NCBI GenBank assembly: GCA_024036415.1
Contig: JAMWET010001886.1
Span: forward strand, 203,501 to 267,500
DNA from: Prochilodus magdalenae
Lineage: Eukaryota; Chordata; Actinopteri; Characiformes; Prochilodontidae
Direction of reading: 5' to 3'
Length of the DNA: 64,000 nucleotides
The notes under the pieces: generated by a model
What the model was told of the DNA's origin: nothing
Database searches by the model: none
What the model saw: the letters and a program-made list of their open reading frames with translations, nothing else
Position numbers and translations under genes: made by a program
Shown here: one piece after another, positions 1-51,400 of the stretch
Layout of the letters: each line of letters begins with the position of its first letter
Numbering within the stretch: the stretch's first letter is position 1

Positions 1-2835
1 TGTGTCTGCTAGTCAGATTCAGAATAAATAGTGAATGCCCCTTTGGTTGCCCTGATGTAGCTTTGACAGACGCTGTATATAAAAAGAAGATTTTTTTTAT
101 TTCTGGGTATATACTGAGTTTTATTTCATGTTTTTATTCCTTATTTGTTCATTTATTCAGAACCCAAGAAGTTCTCTAGAGAGATACCTTTTCACCCAAT
201 ATTTTATGTCTGGTAGATTCATTAGCAAGTGTGGTGCCGACCTGTGCAGGTGCTGACGCACACTGACTAGAAAAACCCACTGAGAACTCACACATGACGC
301 CAGCGCAGGTTAACCAGCGGCCTTTATTCACACACTGAAATGGACATAAATCAGTTCAAGCCAACTTCTTTCAGTAAACTAACTTGATTCATTTCTAAAA
401 TCTGTAGTGCTGTATTCTTCCCTCAGTATGGCTGGGAGGCCATCTTCCTTGCTTCTCTACTGTCAAGTAAAGAGTCAGTCTACAAACTGCTGGTATAGCA
501 ACTGTATGGTGAGTACTCCTCCCTGAATCACGGAGAGCTGCAGCTCGCTTAGGAAGAAGCACTTACCGCATACTCGTGGCAAAGGAGGCTCTCCTCCTCC
601 TTACAAACCAATGTCTAGCTGTCTAAGAGATGTAGCTCGGATCCGTGGTTGGCTTCATCTTAGTTACTCATTCCCTTCCATCAAACCACCAAACACAATC
701 TAAAATCTAACTATCATGAACCAGTTAACATAACATTGGTAGTTATTTACAGAGAGATTTTACTCGTGTTAGGAGCTCCAGTTATGAACTAATTCACCGT
801 GCATGGTCTAACAGGCTTTGGAACTAATCTTTCTATTTGACGTGTTTTGTGCTTTTAGACTTTATCTAAAAAATGTTAGTGTGGGTAGTTTGTGTTGCTG
901 TCTTGTTTGTTCATCTCAGCAATTGCTTGCCATTCAGTTTGATCTTTAGATATGACCCAAACTTTAATGTCCCTGAAATCAAAAGACCCATTGATTTATT
1001 TACCTTTGAGAAATACACTAAAGTGTGGTAGGTGGTTAATAGGGTAGCTCCAGCTACAGAAACTTAGCGTTCCTTAACAAACCCGATAGGAATTCAATAT
1101 AACCATATTTCCAACCTTCTATTGTTCTCCTGGGCGGCTCAGAGGGTTTTGAGCTGGGGCAGTAAATGGTTCTCGTATAGATTGTAACTCTCTAGTGACT
1201 TGTTATGCCTATCCACAATCCCTGTATAGTCCACTAGTGTAACTGGGGAGTGAAAGGCTAAAGAATCACATGTATGCCTGTCCATGGCAGTGTTAAATTC
1301 TTCCTGTTGAGCTTTTTTTTCTCTCAAATAATGTCGATAGAGTTTCTGCCCATCGCCGGCTTTGTTCCCTCTTGTTTTTGGAATTTGATGGATAAGTATA
1401 GTCACAGGTCAGACAGTGAAGTCGTTAGCTGATTGCTATCAGACTGCCTGTCACTTTGGTGAGTGATTGCGTTGTCTATGGGATTGACCTGTGCCTGGAG
1501 CCTCAAGCCTGACATGTGCGGAGCCTCCTGTCCCTGTAGACATTCATGGCGGCTCAGCACAGGTGGCTGAGTGATTGAGTGAGCAGTGCTGGGGCCTGGT
1601 GTGTCGGTCTGCTCCTGGAATTCTCGTTACATGGCCCTAATAAAGATTGATTCAGTTTCTGGTTCGTGTTTTGGACGTGTAATTGAGTGTACCATTCACA
1701 GATTTCATTGACTTTTTCTCATTATGTTTTGTTCTGACCGATTACTCTTACTCTCAGTTATTTACCGTTCTTGCTTTTCTCCAACAGACTGACAGATTGG
1801 TGTCTGAAATAGGCTGGTTATGTACTTTCTTGCTATCTTTTTAATCATGTAATACTCACTCCACAATAAACGGCATAACCTTACGTGACTTCTCGTAAAT
1901 TTCTGACAGGATTGTGTATCGTCAGCATTGTGTGTAAAGACCTTTCAATTCTGAGTGAGATTTGAACAGCTTAGTAGATTTTTGGATAAACCCGAATTGG
2001 GCTCTTAATCAAAAAGAGACTGCTGAGACTTTGACACTGAAGAGTGGAGTTAGCAGTTCCGGTGTGGCACGGAGAGTGAAAATCCTCTCTCAGACCAGGC
2101 AAAAACTAATTTGAACCCTAAAATTAATCAGAATTCCCCTGCTGGCACCACATATCGGCCATCTAGAAAAGCCAATTCTCTGGCTTTTAAAAAAGATTCG
2201 ACTGAAGCGTTTAAGCCTTAAGAGTGGGTTTCTGATCAAATAACTCCAGATGTGCACGAAAGAGTCTGATCTTTCCTAGGGGTTTAGTTATTTTTAGAAT
2301 ATTTTAAATCCCATATGGGTGTCTTATCTCACGGCTAATGGAAATAAAGAGAGAATGAGGAGATGATGCATGGTGTAATGCATAGTGTAATGGATGCATG
2401 GAAACAAACCCGATGATGACCTGGTCTAGCCTTGGCTGGCTACACTCAAGTAATGCGTTCAGTAATTCTTACTGTGGTGCATAATATAAAATCGTTTGGA
2501 CAGAAAGCCAGGTAGCAGTTCTGCAGATCTTCAGCCCCAGGCTATATTTTGACTTTATGACTGACAACCGCCAGCTGTCTATGTGTGAAAAGTCCAGTCC
2601 ACCTACACTCATTGGATCCAGGTCTGTTAGACCGAAAATGGCTTGATGGACAAGTGCTGTCAGGAAAGACAGGAGACTTTAATTGGAATCTTGGAGTGGA
2701 ATGAGACAAGATGAAGGGTGCCTTGGGTTTGCCGTTTGATAAAGGTGAATGCTGCACATTATTTCTTGTTGCACATTATTATTAACATCTTTTTGTGAGG
2801 AAAGAATGTGAGAACATGAACATTAATAGGAATTA

Positions 2836-2838
2836 CTA

Positions 2839-2876
<38 letters not shown>

Positions 2877-2880
2877 TATG
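2836..2880. repeat. (ATT)n microsatellite
   Basis: A run of ATT units with one or two interruptions in AT-rich DNA. Confidence 0.9.
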
Positions 2881-5105
2881 ATAATATATATTAATGTTAC
2901 CTGTAGCAGCTTCATAACCTCTAGCTTTTCCATTATGGAAGGCCATAGCGATGTTCACCCTTTCGCTCTAACCAAGAGGTGGTGGAATTTGCAAATTTAA
3001 GGCTAGAAGCACCAAGCCGTCGTTGCAGGGTTATAGTCTAATCTACTCTACATTTCCACTATGATTAGATATCCAACATGACTGACGAGAGTAGTTTTTG
3101 TCATCCGTGGTTAAATATTGTGGGTTCATTGTGTTTGCCCTGTTTTCAGATGCTGGGTCAGCCGGAATGACCAGGTTTTTCTGAGCATATACAGCTACTG
3201 GAATGTAGGAACAAGAATGGCTGCAGGCCCCTGACACGACATTAACACAATACAGTTCTAATGTGAAATTAAAAATGTATAATGCGACATGAAGAGATTT
3301 AATACTTTTCTCTGCAGCTGATTTCTCCAAAAGAAAACTTACTGTTTTATCTCATGGATTTTACTCTTTGTTCACTTTTGCCTGTTTATTGAAGCAAGGC
3401 TTGTGAACTAGACATATTAAGATAATAAACTAAATCTTTAGTTGCAGCAATGTATTTATGTATGAATTGACTTACCTATTTTACACATCCAAAGCAGTTT
3501 ACCTTTATGTGTGAATGTACTGTTAATTTGGGAAAATATTACAGCAGAGTTGTACATTTTGCTGTCAGTCCTTTTATTCTTTCATAGTTTTACACGGTGC
3601 TCTCCCCAGTTTCCTCCTTTTTGCATAATTTCTAAACTTGACTGAAATTCATCATTTTACACATTCACTCAGTGTGTGTCTACTCCTGCAAAATGTTAGG
3701 TAACTAGCATACTTCCATTTTAACCATCATGGTTACAGGCTAGTTAGTTTACACCCGTGACAACCATACAAAGTATCAAACGGCACTGGCCGTGTAGCTA
3801 ATAGAGGGAAGACGTCATCAAGACTACATTTTGGCCAGTGCTTGAGGTATGTAAACTGACAGCTCTGATCATTTACTATTAAGCACATTGATCCGCTGTC
3901 ACTTCCTACATGTCTGACAGCAAGTATGATATTTGCACATCATGACTTGAGCCTTCAAAGAGCTTCCTCTCTTTTAGCCAATCCAATAACATGCCTAATA
4001 TGCCTAAATGTCGCTTTGGAGGCGTAATCTTCACTCCAAAAATAATCCCAACAAGCTTGATCATATATTCTCTTCTCCCAATGTTGATCATGTCTTTATT
4101 GCCCATAAGCAAACCTACATTACTGCTTGTTGCTTATTTCCAGCTGCTAGCTAGGTCCCCATCACGTAATGCTGCCAAGTTAAAAAACTGAAGGCTGTAC
4201 TTGCCAGTCACATGAGGCCAGCAACTTCATCCTTTCAACCTACCTTTAACACAGTGCCGATGGACAGTTTGACACACTTGGAGGACAGCACTAACTGGCC
4301 ATTCCGTATTGCCAGTTGGCTATCCACCCAGTAGGAGTCCAGCTAGTTTTTATTTATTTATTGTTTTAAAACCTTTGCCAGGGATTTCCCATCTTCAATG
4401 CATCAAATGGGTGCACCACTTGGGAGGCTGTTGATATTAATAAATATATAGAAGTAATATTGCAGGTTTATACCTTACCAGTAAAATTCTACATTATTCT
4501 CCCACTGCTGCTAGAATGTGAAAAGAGTTTGGACAAATATTACAGAAAATGTCGTCACTTAAAAAATCAATGACTCTGCTGTTTCCACTGGAGCAGGAGC
4601 TAAACTCGGCAGGATCAGTTGCAACACCAGGTGCAGTTTAAATTCCCTGCTGCTCGGGACAGCTAGATAGCTAGCACATGCTCATTTGTTCTCAGAAATA
4701 AATGCAACAGAGAGCATGCTAGCTTGCTGCGCAGTAGGAAACTTATTTGGACTGCACCTGGCGATCAATAACATTGCCTCAAGCCCAGTCACTTCCTGTT
4801 TGAATTAGTTTGTTTAAATTGCCTGTTGTTTTATCTAATTGTTTTAGAACAGTAAAATTATTGATGTGTTTTATTGTAAGTGTCCATGTGTGTACAGACA
4901 CTGTCTTTCTCTCTCTGTCCCACTTTCTCTCTCTCTCCAAATGAGCATCTATCTGTAGTGGATTTCCTGTTTCAATATTCACTCTCTATTTGCAGAACTG
5001 TTGGGGACAGCTGTGTGTGTGTGCCAGCTGTTGGTTAAGTGTGATTAGGAGGATTTGCATAATGGTGTGTGTGTTGTTGTTTTTTGGGTTTTTTTTAAAC
5101 ATCCA

Positions 5106-5108
<3 letters not shown>

Positions 5109-5155
<47 letters not shown>

Positions 5156-5164
5156 TGTGTGTGT
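5109..5164. repeat. (TG)n microsatellite
   Basis: About 28 TG units with a single GG interruption near 5151. The frames open across it on both strands are repeat artefacts. Confidence 0.95.
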
Positions 5165-7079
5165 TCCTGTCTGTAGTTTTTTGCCTGTGTGTTTGTGTAT
5201 GCAGAATGCTGCATTGGGCAAGCCTCCAACTTAACATCACTGAAGGGAACAAAACAGAGGCATCTATTACAAAACACTCCAACGAGAGAATTTGTCATTC
5301 TGTCAGCGCTGAGGATGACACTAAGGTTTACAGTCACTCTGAGAACAGTCAGTGATAGAAATGAACCAATCCCACTTTCTCTCTCCTGATAACTGAATGT
5401 AGGTTATTAGCCAGTACCGAGAACCTATATTTCCTGTTTCATATTGAAAAGCTTTATACCTCACTGTGCAGAATTTCTTATGATCATTCTTCTGTAAGTC
5501 AGGTATTGCACATAGAAAGAAATTACGATAAGAACAGTTGGAAGTTTAAGCATAGTTCAAAGAAATCAAGGACCTGAGCTAAAAAAAGTGGCCGTGTCTA
5601 AATAACGTCTGGAAAAAACCCAGACACATTCAGGGGTGATATGCCCAGCAGGGAGCTGCTGGACCCTCCTGGAGCGGACCTGCATCCTTTGGCTGTTGTG
5701 ATTGTTTACCTCTACATAAGTGTGCCATGTAAGGCATGGTTACTTTGCGTGTGCGGATCAGTTTGTGGGCATGTGACCTGTTGAGACTGATTTCAGATAA
5801 AACTCACATTTAAAAGATTTTGTGAACAGTCTAACAAGAAATTGGTTTTGAGGAGAAAATCCACAGCTCTTTACCTGCTGTGTGAACGCAGCCCGTTACT
5901 GAATATGGACTAACCATTATGCCAGACACCTGTTTCACATCATTTGGACAGAATCGGAGCCACAACAGATACAGAAACGCAAACACAGTCATTTCTAGCT
6001 TGACTTGACCAGACACAGAATTGACACAGTTGGTTGCTTTGTTTAATCTAGGGTCAGTTTATCTTTTCTACAAAAGATGACTGGGAAATAGCTATAGAAG
6101 CTAATCAAAGATATAAATAACTGTAACTTATTGATAGACAGTCACATGTGTCTGATGTATGGTTCTGGTTTTGCCAGCTGTATAATGCTAATCATTCAAG
6201 TTACTTTATCAGCATACAGTTCTGACCTCAGTTCTTAGGTCCAATCTGGATATGCTCCCTGAATCAGCTGCATGTAAACTAACCATCACGCCCACAAGCA
6301 GAGAAAGTAGTAGAGCTTAAAGGATACGCTATACATCATACATACTCTTATTGATCCCCCGGTCAAATGAATCTTTGAGCAGGCTGATGCAGTGCTGGAT
6401 GTCACACTTTTTTATTGATCATGTCTCCATCGCATCGTGTTGGATCATGAATGGGAATTAACTGGCCAGATGAATCGACATGCTTGCAGCGGCGTGGTTA
6501 TGATTATGAATCGGCTGTTACCTGGCAACTGCGTCTCATGTGCAGGTCAAAGCACAAGAGCCATTTAAAATGAGCAGCTTCCCAGATGGCCCTGCTCGTG
6601 CACAGGGTTGTGTGACAGTGGCTTGGTGTCTTTTACAAGCCAATACTGTATGTGCTGCTGAAACTTAATTCCAGTAAGACCGGACCCTTTCCCTGCTGTT
6701 AAAAGGCTTCAATGGGCTTCGTGTTGCATTGTGCCAAGTCACCTTGTCTTTAAAAGCGTATCATACCAGGGGCTTCATGTTTCAGTTTGCACACGTGTTT
6801 ATGAAGGCATTCTCTCTCTCTTTCTCTCACTGTGTGTGTGTGTGAGTACACATACCAGCATCAAGTCCTTTATATAGGACTATATGCATGACAAGTAGAG
6901 GTGAGGAAAGTTATACGGCGGCATTTTAGGTTTAAAAATGAGCTAATGTTTTTTCTTATTTCATTATTGATTGTTTTTTAATATGCATTAAGTTCAGTGT
7001 CCGGACAGAAAGTTAACAGTTGCATTCCTTCACAGAATCACAGAGAAAATAAACAGGCTAGCGAATAATGGCATATAGC

Positions 7080-7660
7080 TTTATGGCATTTAACAGATGC
7101 TCTTATTCAGAGTGACTTACAAAAGTGCTTAGTGTTCAGTCAGAGAATGTATCCTAGCTGCTACAAACAGGTTTTTCCCTGCTTGAGCTCAGACACTGCC
7201 AGAACAACGGCCAGTACTCATACCTGCAAAGAAGAATACACAGTTAAATACAGCAGCAGTGCACTACCTAGCAATCCCCAGCCAGTGCCCACACCTAGAG
7301 AGAAGATAAGTTAAGCACAGTCTAAATGCGGTACATTGCACTTGGATATATACTTTGATTAGTGCTCACTTAAGTGCCTTACAAATAGATGAGACTGCAT
7401 TTGAAGGCCGCGAGAGAGTCAGTGAAAGTTTATTCCACCATCTGGGTGCCAGGACAGAGAGCATCTCATCTTGAGGGATGGCAGGTCAAGCTGAGCTGCA
7501 CTTGAAGATCGGCTCTTGACTATGGCTCTTGACTGGTTCATTTTTGGCTTTGTTTACAAGCATAAGCATTTTAAATCTGATGCAGACAGCTACAGGAAGC
7601 CAGTGAAGGGCAGCACCAATGTTGGAAGCACTTCGGAACACAAATGTCTAAATGTAAGTG
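7080..7660. repeat. Interspersed repeat with SINE-like end
   Basis: The left end ('CATTTAACAGATGCTCTTAT...GTGACTTACAA') is the reverse complement of the tail of ostariophysan tRNA-derived SINEs. Further right are segments I associate with a longer fish repeat: 'ATTCCACCATCTGGGTGCCA' near 7433, 'TTTTTGGCTTTGTTTACAAG' near 7541, and 'CTACAGGAAGCCAGTGAAGG' near 7590. The copy is diverged and has no coding capacity. The family assignment is from memory of similar repeats, not from a search. Confidence 0.6.
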
Positions 7661-9990
7661 TGTTGCCATGGACATGTTCCTTAGGACGTGGCTGAGAGCA
7701 CAGATATAACTAGACTGGCTACCCATCACCAACTAGACTGGCTACCTGTTAGGCAGGTCCACAAACTGTGGAAATGATATTTCTCTCACTAATAACATTT
7801 TAGCACATTGTCTAATGAGGAGGAAATATCTTGTGTAGACACTTTAGCATTAGCACATTAGCATCCAGTATTGCACTTGCAAGCTCTTTTAGCTATCTGG
7901 AGCCTCTGCTGTCAATCCACCATGCTAAATCTACCGATGTCTGGCTGTTCTTGAATAATGAACCATTCTCACACTTCCACACTCTCTAATGCAGAATCTT
8001 AAGGACCCTTAAATACTAGACTTAAAACGACTTCCAGTCACATTGTAATCAATGGCTGAGACTGCTACAGGGAATAAAAGCAGTGTTCCTGAATGCAGCA
8101 ATAATCCAACCAAACAGCCTTACCTGAGTTTCCACCTTTAGAAGGACATTAAATGCAAATGTCCAGCTTCAGCAAAAAAACTTTTAATGATCAACCAATC
8201 GAAAAACCGAAGCGAAGAGCTGGAGCAGGGCTGTGCCATGGGACAGATGTGCTCACATTCTCAGCTCAGAGATAGGTACTATCTAATTCGGGTATGTACC
8301 ATCCTGAAAATTATTACAATGGTTTGCTTAAAACCCTGGGAAAATAACCCTCACCACGGCAACATTTCAATTAGTAGTTCACTTTAATGTGCCATGCTGT
8401 GCCTCTGTTAGGTTTGGTGTTCACGGCACTCGCCAACATTGCTAATGTTCACACGGGCTAAAAAAGGAAGCAATAAAACTGCTGGCATTTTTTCTCCTCT
8501 AGAAGGCTATCCGATCTGGGTGGTCGTGGTGTTGAACATATTCACTTTACTCTATCTTAGCTTTGCAAGAATTGTCTCGGGGGATTCCTTGCAGTTTAGT
8601 TGAACTAGCCTTGCATCCACATTGGAGGAACTACTAGACACCAGTTGAAGATTTCTGATGCGACCCTACATTGCCTCCTGCTAAATGGGTGTATGAGAAA
8701 GTTCGATAAGGCTGCTATTTTTAGCCAGATGTGATGACGCTGTTACTATGAGAACGTTCTATAAAATGTGTTGCACTATTTGTTCACCACCAGTGCTGTC
8801 ACTTAAAAAGGTGTGTGAGCTTAAATGTAAACTTCATTCTATTCTTGAAAAAGATGACTTTTCAGTGGTGATTTAGAGAAAGAATAGAACTATAAACATC
8901 TGGCCCTCAGATTAAATGTGATCGTCTGCACATGGACAAACCTGTCCAACCAAGACAGCCCAAGCAAAGTGTAGAGAACTTCTTCATATCAACTAAGCTC
9001 AATCTCATTCCATTAAACTCTGTGCTTCCCAACTTCTATTTAAGTCCACAGGAGCCAAAGCTTTGTTAAATATAGAACCAAAGGTTTGCTTGCCTGCTGG
9101 ATTCATTCATCGGGGGAACGCCACTCCGTTGGCTTCTGCACACCTGCGGTCTTCTGCTTTGCTCTCGCTTTTAATTATCTCCTCAATAGACTAGTGGCAG
9201 GTCCTAGTTAGATAACCTTCATTATTTCATCACTGTACAAACGTGCACCACAGCAGTCTCCCAGCTCTTTACCCAACCCAGTCCTCGCTCCAATTATAAA
9301 GAAATTTCATTTGACCTGCCAACATTTATTATATATAGCTGCAGCTTCCACATGTTGTCCTCAGCGTGTTTTCGTTCCTCTACTAATTGGTAGCCGGTAT
9401 TGGTTTCTGTCATCAGCCATGTAACATACAGTTGTAGTACTGTGGTAATTGGGTATTTTTTGCCACACAGTCGAATGAAATGGCTGTCAATTAAGGGCGA
9501 ATAAAATCTTTAACACATGCAAAGGATTGAGGAGAACTGACAAATTGCAGGTAATTGTTTGGGTGTATTGCCAGATTGGGACAGGCTGACTGGTGGGTGA
9601 ACTCTAATGTGCTGTAGTCCTGTCTTAATGACTCTGACACACATTGCATAATATATATTTTATACAAGCCTGTACTGCACATGCGTTTGAAAGCCTCTTC
9701 GTTTTGCATCGAGTTTATTTGAGTTTGCAGCACTTGTCCAGCCTTCTTTTCCTGATTTGTCATGCACGGAATCATTGGCGAAACCTCAAAGCCCGAACCT
9801 CTCAGCTACTCACACTTGCTCTTGTCCTCTCTGCCTCACTGCTCTCACTCCTTTTATCTCCCGCTCTCTCTCTCTTTCTCTCTCACACCTCCCACTATTC
9901 CAGTGCTCATTCCTCCGTCCCTCCCACCCTTGCTCCCCCCAGCTCACTGCCTTTTTCTTTCACGCACGCTCTGCCTCTTTTGTGTCTCGC
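7661..9990. other. Non-coding DNA upstream of kcnab2 promoter
   Basis: No gene is recognised. The last 200 bases (about 9830-9990) are strongly pyrimidine-rich on the + strand, which explains the three overlapping open frames there. This could belong to the promoter-proximal region of kcnab2. Confidence 0.5.
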
Positions 9991-10000
9991 TCTCGGCAGG

Positions 10001-10012
10001 CACATATAAGTT
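10001..10012 (+). promoter_or_regulatory. kcnab2: TATA-like box, putative kcnab2 promoter
   Basis: 'CACATATAAG' lies about 940 bases upstream of the kcnab2 start codon and just after a CT-rich stretch. A start site roughly 25-30 bases downstream (about 10035) would fit. This is inferred from sequence only. A promoter further upstream with a spliced leader is possible, because a fair splice-acceptor sequence (CCTGCGTCCCCCAG) sits just before the start codon. Confidence 0.35.
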
Positions 10013-10034
10013 TAATCCCTGCCGAGGAGAGCCA

Positions 10035-10951
10035 GCAAACGTGAGACGGCTCTTTGACTGACAGACGAATAGGATAATACGCTCACCGGGGGTCTCTTAA
10101 AAGAAGACATCTCTTTTAGTTGTGCACGGTTTGTCCACCTTTTATCCTAAGAGTGTACAAGAACATGTTGCGTGTACGATATTTGCAGCTCTTGTTTTTA
10201 ATCGGTTAATTGAAGCAGAAAGAAGATCCCATCAGGCACATTTCTGAGCAAGGATAACTGGACTGTGCTGCCGAGACAGCTCCTGAGGTGCTGAAAAAGG
10301 ACAGTAGGAACGAGCCCACCTCTCTGTGGACATTTGAATGAGTAAGAGAAAGTGGTGGTATATGCGGAAAGGGATCTAAGCTTCTGCTGCTGAAGAAGCA
10401 ATTTGCTGCTTAAAGGGGCAACGAAACAACAACAATGCTCACTGTAGTCTTGCTGAACGGCTGATACACGGATCTGTGCTTCCCTCCATCTCTTGTTCTC
10501 TTCTGTTCCCTCGGTTAACCTCATCTCTTGCTTTATTCTGCTCCCTTCGTCCACCTCATTTCCTCTCTCCCAGGGCTGAGACTGGGGCTTCGGGCTGAAA
10601 GAGCATACTCCACAGTTCATTAAGACTGAAGACTGCAAAAGGAGCATCACTCTTGGAGATCTGTCCCCATCTTCTTGTCTCCTAGGCTTTGTCCCACAGA
10701 TTTTTTTGAGCTTTGCTGGATTGGCCATGTTTTAGAAAGCGTCTCTTGTAACATTGTGCCATCTTTCATTGCCATTGCTGGACTTTGTAGCAGAGTGCAT
10801 TTGCGAGGAGCAGTAGACCTGTCGTGATCTCCTTCTTGTAAGACCGCTTGCCTGATAGTGCTCCTGGCTGAGCTCGGACAGATCTTGCTTGTGCTCAAAT
10901 TTTGAAAGGAATTCCTACTTCTCCTGATCGCCCTGCGTCCCCCAGGCCAGG
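10035..10951 (+). other. kcnab2: Putative kcnab2 5' leader with uORFs
   Basis: This is the probable 5'UTR if transcription starts near the TATA-like box. It holds at least three short upstream ORFs that end before the main start: 10165-10209 (14 codons), 10338-10379 (13 codons) and 10435-10464 (9 codons), plus a minimal ATG-TTT-TAG at 10727. The extent of the leader, and whether part of it is intron, is unknown. A 176-codon antisense frame (10198-10728) has no recognisable motif. Confidence 0.35.
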
Positions 10952-48468
<37,517 letters not shown>

Positions 48469-51400
48469 TGCGTGGGGAGACCACGGGCCATCCGCACCGA
48501 CCTTTGCCTGTTCCTCTGTTTGCTTGAGCTTTTACTGAATGAGTAAGCGGCGCATGAGACTGGCAGGCACCCCCGACCCTGAAGGGGAAGCCTTTTAGAA
48601 AAATACAGGGCAAGACAAAAAACACTTTAAAAAAATGAAAAGAAAAAAGTAAAACTAGAGAGTCATATTCACAGAAAAGGAAAGAGCCACACCCACCTGG
48701 TGGGAATATGAGCTCATAGAGTAAACTGTTATACATTCAACTCTGCAGAAAAAAGTCATTTAAAAACTGAAGTTAGAAAGAAAAGAAAAAAAAAGCACAC
48801 GCTTGCTTGGCTGTCGGAAATACTCCGTTTTCCTTTTTGCTTTTTTTTTTTGATACTGAATGCATAAAAAGCAGTGCTTAAGTTTAACTAGGTAATCTAT
48901 TCAAATTTGTTGCACATTCCCATAGCCACTCATAAGGTTTGCTTGTTCGTTTTACGGACATAGGTCACATCGTCAAAAGTTTCTCCCCAAAACCTTTCAC
49001 TGTGTCGTCTGCGTCATGATTGCACGTGCCCTTCGCAGATGAGCCAATCAGCACTTTAGGAGTTTGTCTAAGAGAGTGGCTATGGGAGGCACTGATGTTA
49101 TATGTGAGGAGGGATAAGAAATCAATAGCATCATGTGTGCTGCCTTTCCTTCCCTAACACGGCACTGTCTCGGTGTCTGTTCCCTGCTGACTGGCCCTAT
49201 AGCACAGTCATGGCTCCAGTAAAGATCAACAGTGCTTTCCCAGCAGAGCCGTAGGGGAGAACTCGGTTCAACTGAGGAGTTACTGCAGAGCAGCTGCTAG
49301 AGATCTGTTGAAACTGTAACCTGCCCATGGTAATCACTCGCAAGGGAACCCGTTAAGATTTGGAGGTATCTATTGTACGTTTGGCTATTAGCTGCTGAGA
49401 ACTGTTACGAGTAATGAGAGTGAGTTGACGTGTGCGCCCACATACAAGCCTTTGGTGGGGTTTAAGTAGGGTTCATTTCAGAGCGGCTTACCATCTGAAT
49501 ATTTGGCAAACATCAATTTATGATTGAAAGTGCTTGAGCATTCTTAAAACAAACATCGATTTATGATCGACAGATATTCCCCTGAAGAGTTGCAGCAGCC
49601 CTGCAGTTAACGCCACCTGCGGCCTGTTAGAGCACATACTGGTGAATTGGCGGACGATCGCAGCCAATAACCGCATAGACTGTTCAACGGCATTGACTTG
49701 CCTGCACCCCTAGGAGCATAGACTGGTTTGTGTCAGCAGCTCAGGGACTGGTACAGAATGTGTGTGCGTGTGTGTATCTGAGTGCGTGAGTGCATGAGTG
49801 TGAGTGAGAAGCAGCGCATGTGTAGTTTTTTGCGTGGTCAGGAGGCAGAATTCACTGTCTAAACGTCTCTCACTTCTGGACACTGGACATTACTGTTAAG
49901 AACCAGTGACATTACATGTGGCTAAAGCCAAAGATAATATCCCACTTCCGCCTGCGCCATCTCTCCTGCAGCATCTCCAAACTCTCTGGAGGTGGACCAC
50001 TTTAAACAGCATGTACTTCCCGGCTTTGACCTATGCTATGCCATCTCTCCTTTTCATTGTATATTCTCTCTGGTCAAGCCGTCTATCGATATAACTACGT
50101 GTATACATAGTGCATCCTATATATTAGGAATGATAAGCAGACATTAGATCTTTTCTAAAGGGATGTTAACCACGTTTATCTAGCAACAAGCAATCAGACG
50201 AAATCAAGTTCCATGACCCATGTACTTGCACCTTCTCAGACTGATCTATACCCCCTGGTAAGCACAAGGGAACTGCATGAGGTCCATTCTTTCAAAGCAT
50301 GCCCTGCACTCCACACAACAGCCATCGCTGAACTGAACCGTCCGTGTAGTTCGAGGACATTGGCTAATAAATTTGCACAGATATTTCTACTCGAGGTCAA
50401 ACAGAAATCATGTTGGTGAAACATGGCAAAGTTAGGATTGAAAACTGACACTTTTTGCTGGGAACAAAAACAAATGCAAGAAAATCTCTGTCTCAGATCA
50501 TCAGCTCAGTGGTAAATGTGTGAGTTTGTACTTTGGGTTAGTTTTATGGTGGGCAAGTTTACAGATCAACACTCACTGTAGGCCTTTGGTATGTTCAGTT
50601 CGAGTCGATATGTGATAACGAGTACATGTGTCATTCTTGTAAGATCTGTGGAGAAGCATCCAATCCGTATGATACCAATGCAGCTCTTCATAGTCCATTT
50701 TGGAACAAATTGCACTTTATTGGTTATTTTATCAGATCCCTTTTTTTCTCAACTGCTGTACGTGTTTATAACCAAAAAGATGCTTTAAGTGTGGTAGATG
50801 TTTAAAAGAAGAAGCAAGCAAGGCAAAGAGCCTTCCATAGTCGCCTGAAATTCCACGGAGAATGAAGAGTAGATCGGTTGAGAGATTAGCAGTATAAATA
50901 TTAGGTTAGGTTAAGATTTAGGGATCATTTTTAAATGTTGGTTAGCCTAGTGAAGTATCATTGTCAGAGGTACAGTAGGTACAGTATGCTACTGCATTTG
51001 AATTAGGAAAGTTACAGAGATCAGATAATTACGTGTTTGGCTTTGAGTCGACTCCTAACGTTTTAATTTGTGAAGACAGTCTGCTGTTGTTCGTCTCGTT
51101 TTATCAGTGCTGTTATGGCGTCGCCCTGTTTTCTGTGTAAGAGATTTTCTCAGGAAGGAAGGGCATTACTGTTTGTTGTCTGCAGTGAGAAATTAGTTCA
51201 GCACTTAACATGTTGGTAGTGCGCTCACGCCGTAAGTTAGGACTATGTTTGAAAACATATCAGTGTGAATTGGCAGAGAGGTGCATACAAATGCTATCAG
51301 CTTGCTGTATACTCATTCAAGAGGCAAGTCTTGTTTGTCTCCCAAAGCTAAAACAGTATTTACCCATCACAGTACTTTAACGTTTCTACATGATAGAGCT

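Larger units (their letters stand above)
1..7080. other. Upstream non-coding DNA, no gene seen
   Basis: I find no exon-like open frame with splice sites and no known protein motif on either strand. An imperfect ATT trinucleotide tract lies at about 2836-2880 and a TG microsatellite at 5109-5164. The largest open frame (- strand, 1139-1405, 88 codons) resembles no family I know. Conserved non-coding elements could be present but cannot be judged from one sequence. Confidence 0.6.

Noticed and set aside
1139..1640. Possible LTR or retroviral fragment (88-codon - frame, AATAAA near 1639)
   Set aside because: No recognisable gag, protease or polymerase motif, no paired LTR and no primer-binding site could be found.
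5095..5389. Cys/Val and Thr/His repeat frames
   Set aside because: Artefact of the TG microsatellite.
9644..10061. Three overlapping frames of 95-121 codons
   Set aside because: Ser/Leu/Pro-rich readings of a CT-rich promoter-proximal stretch in different frames.
10198..10728. 176-codon - strand frame
   Set aside because: No domain, no splice partners and low protein character. It is antisense to the probable kcnab2 leader.
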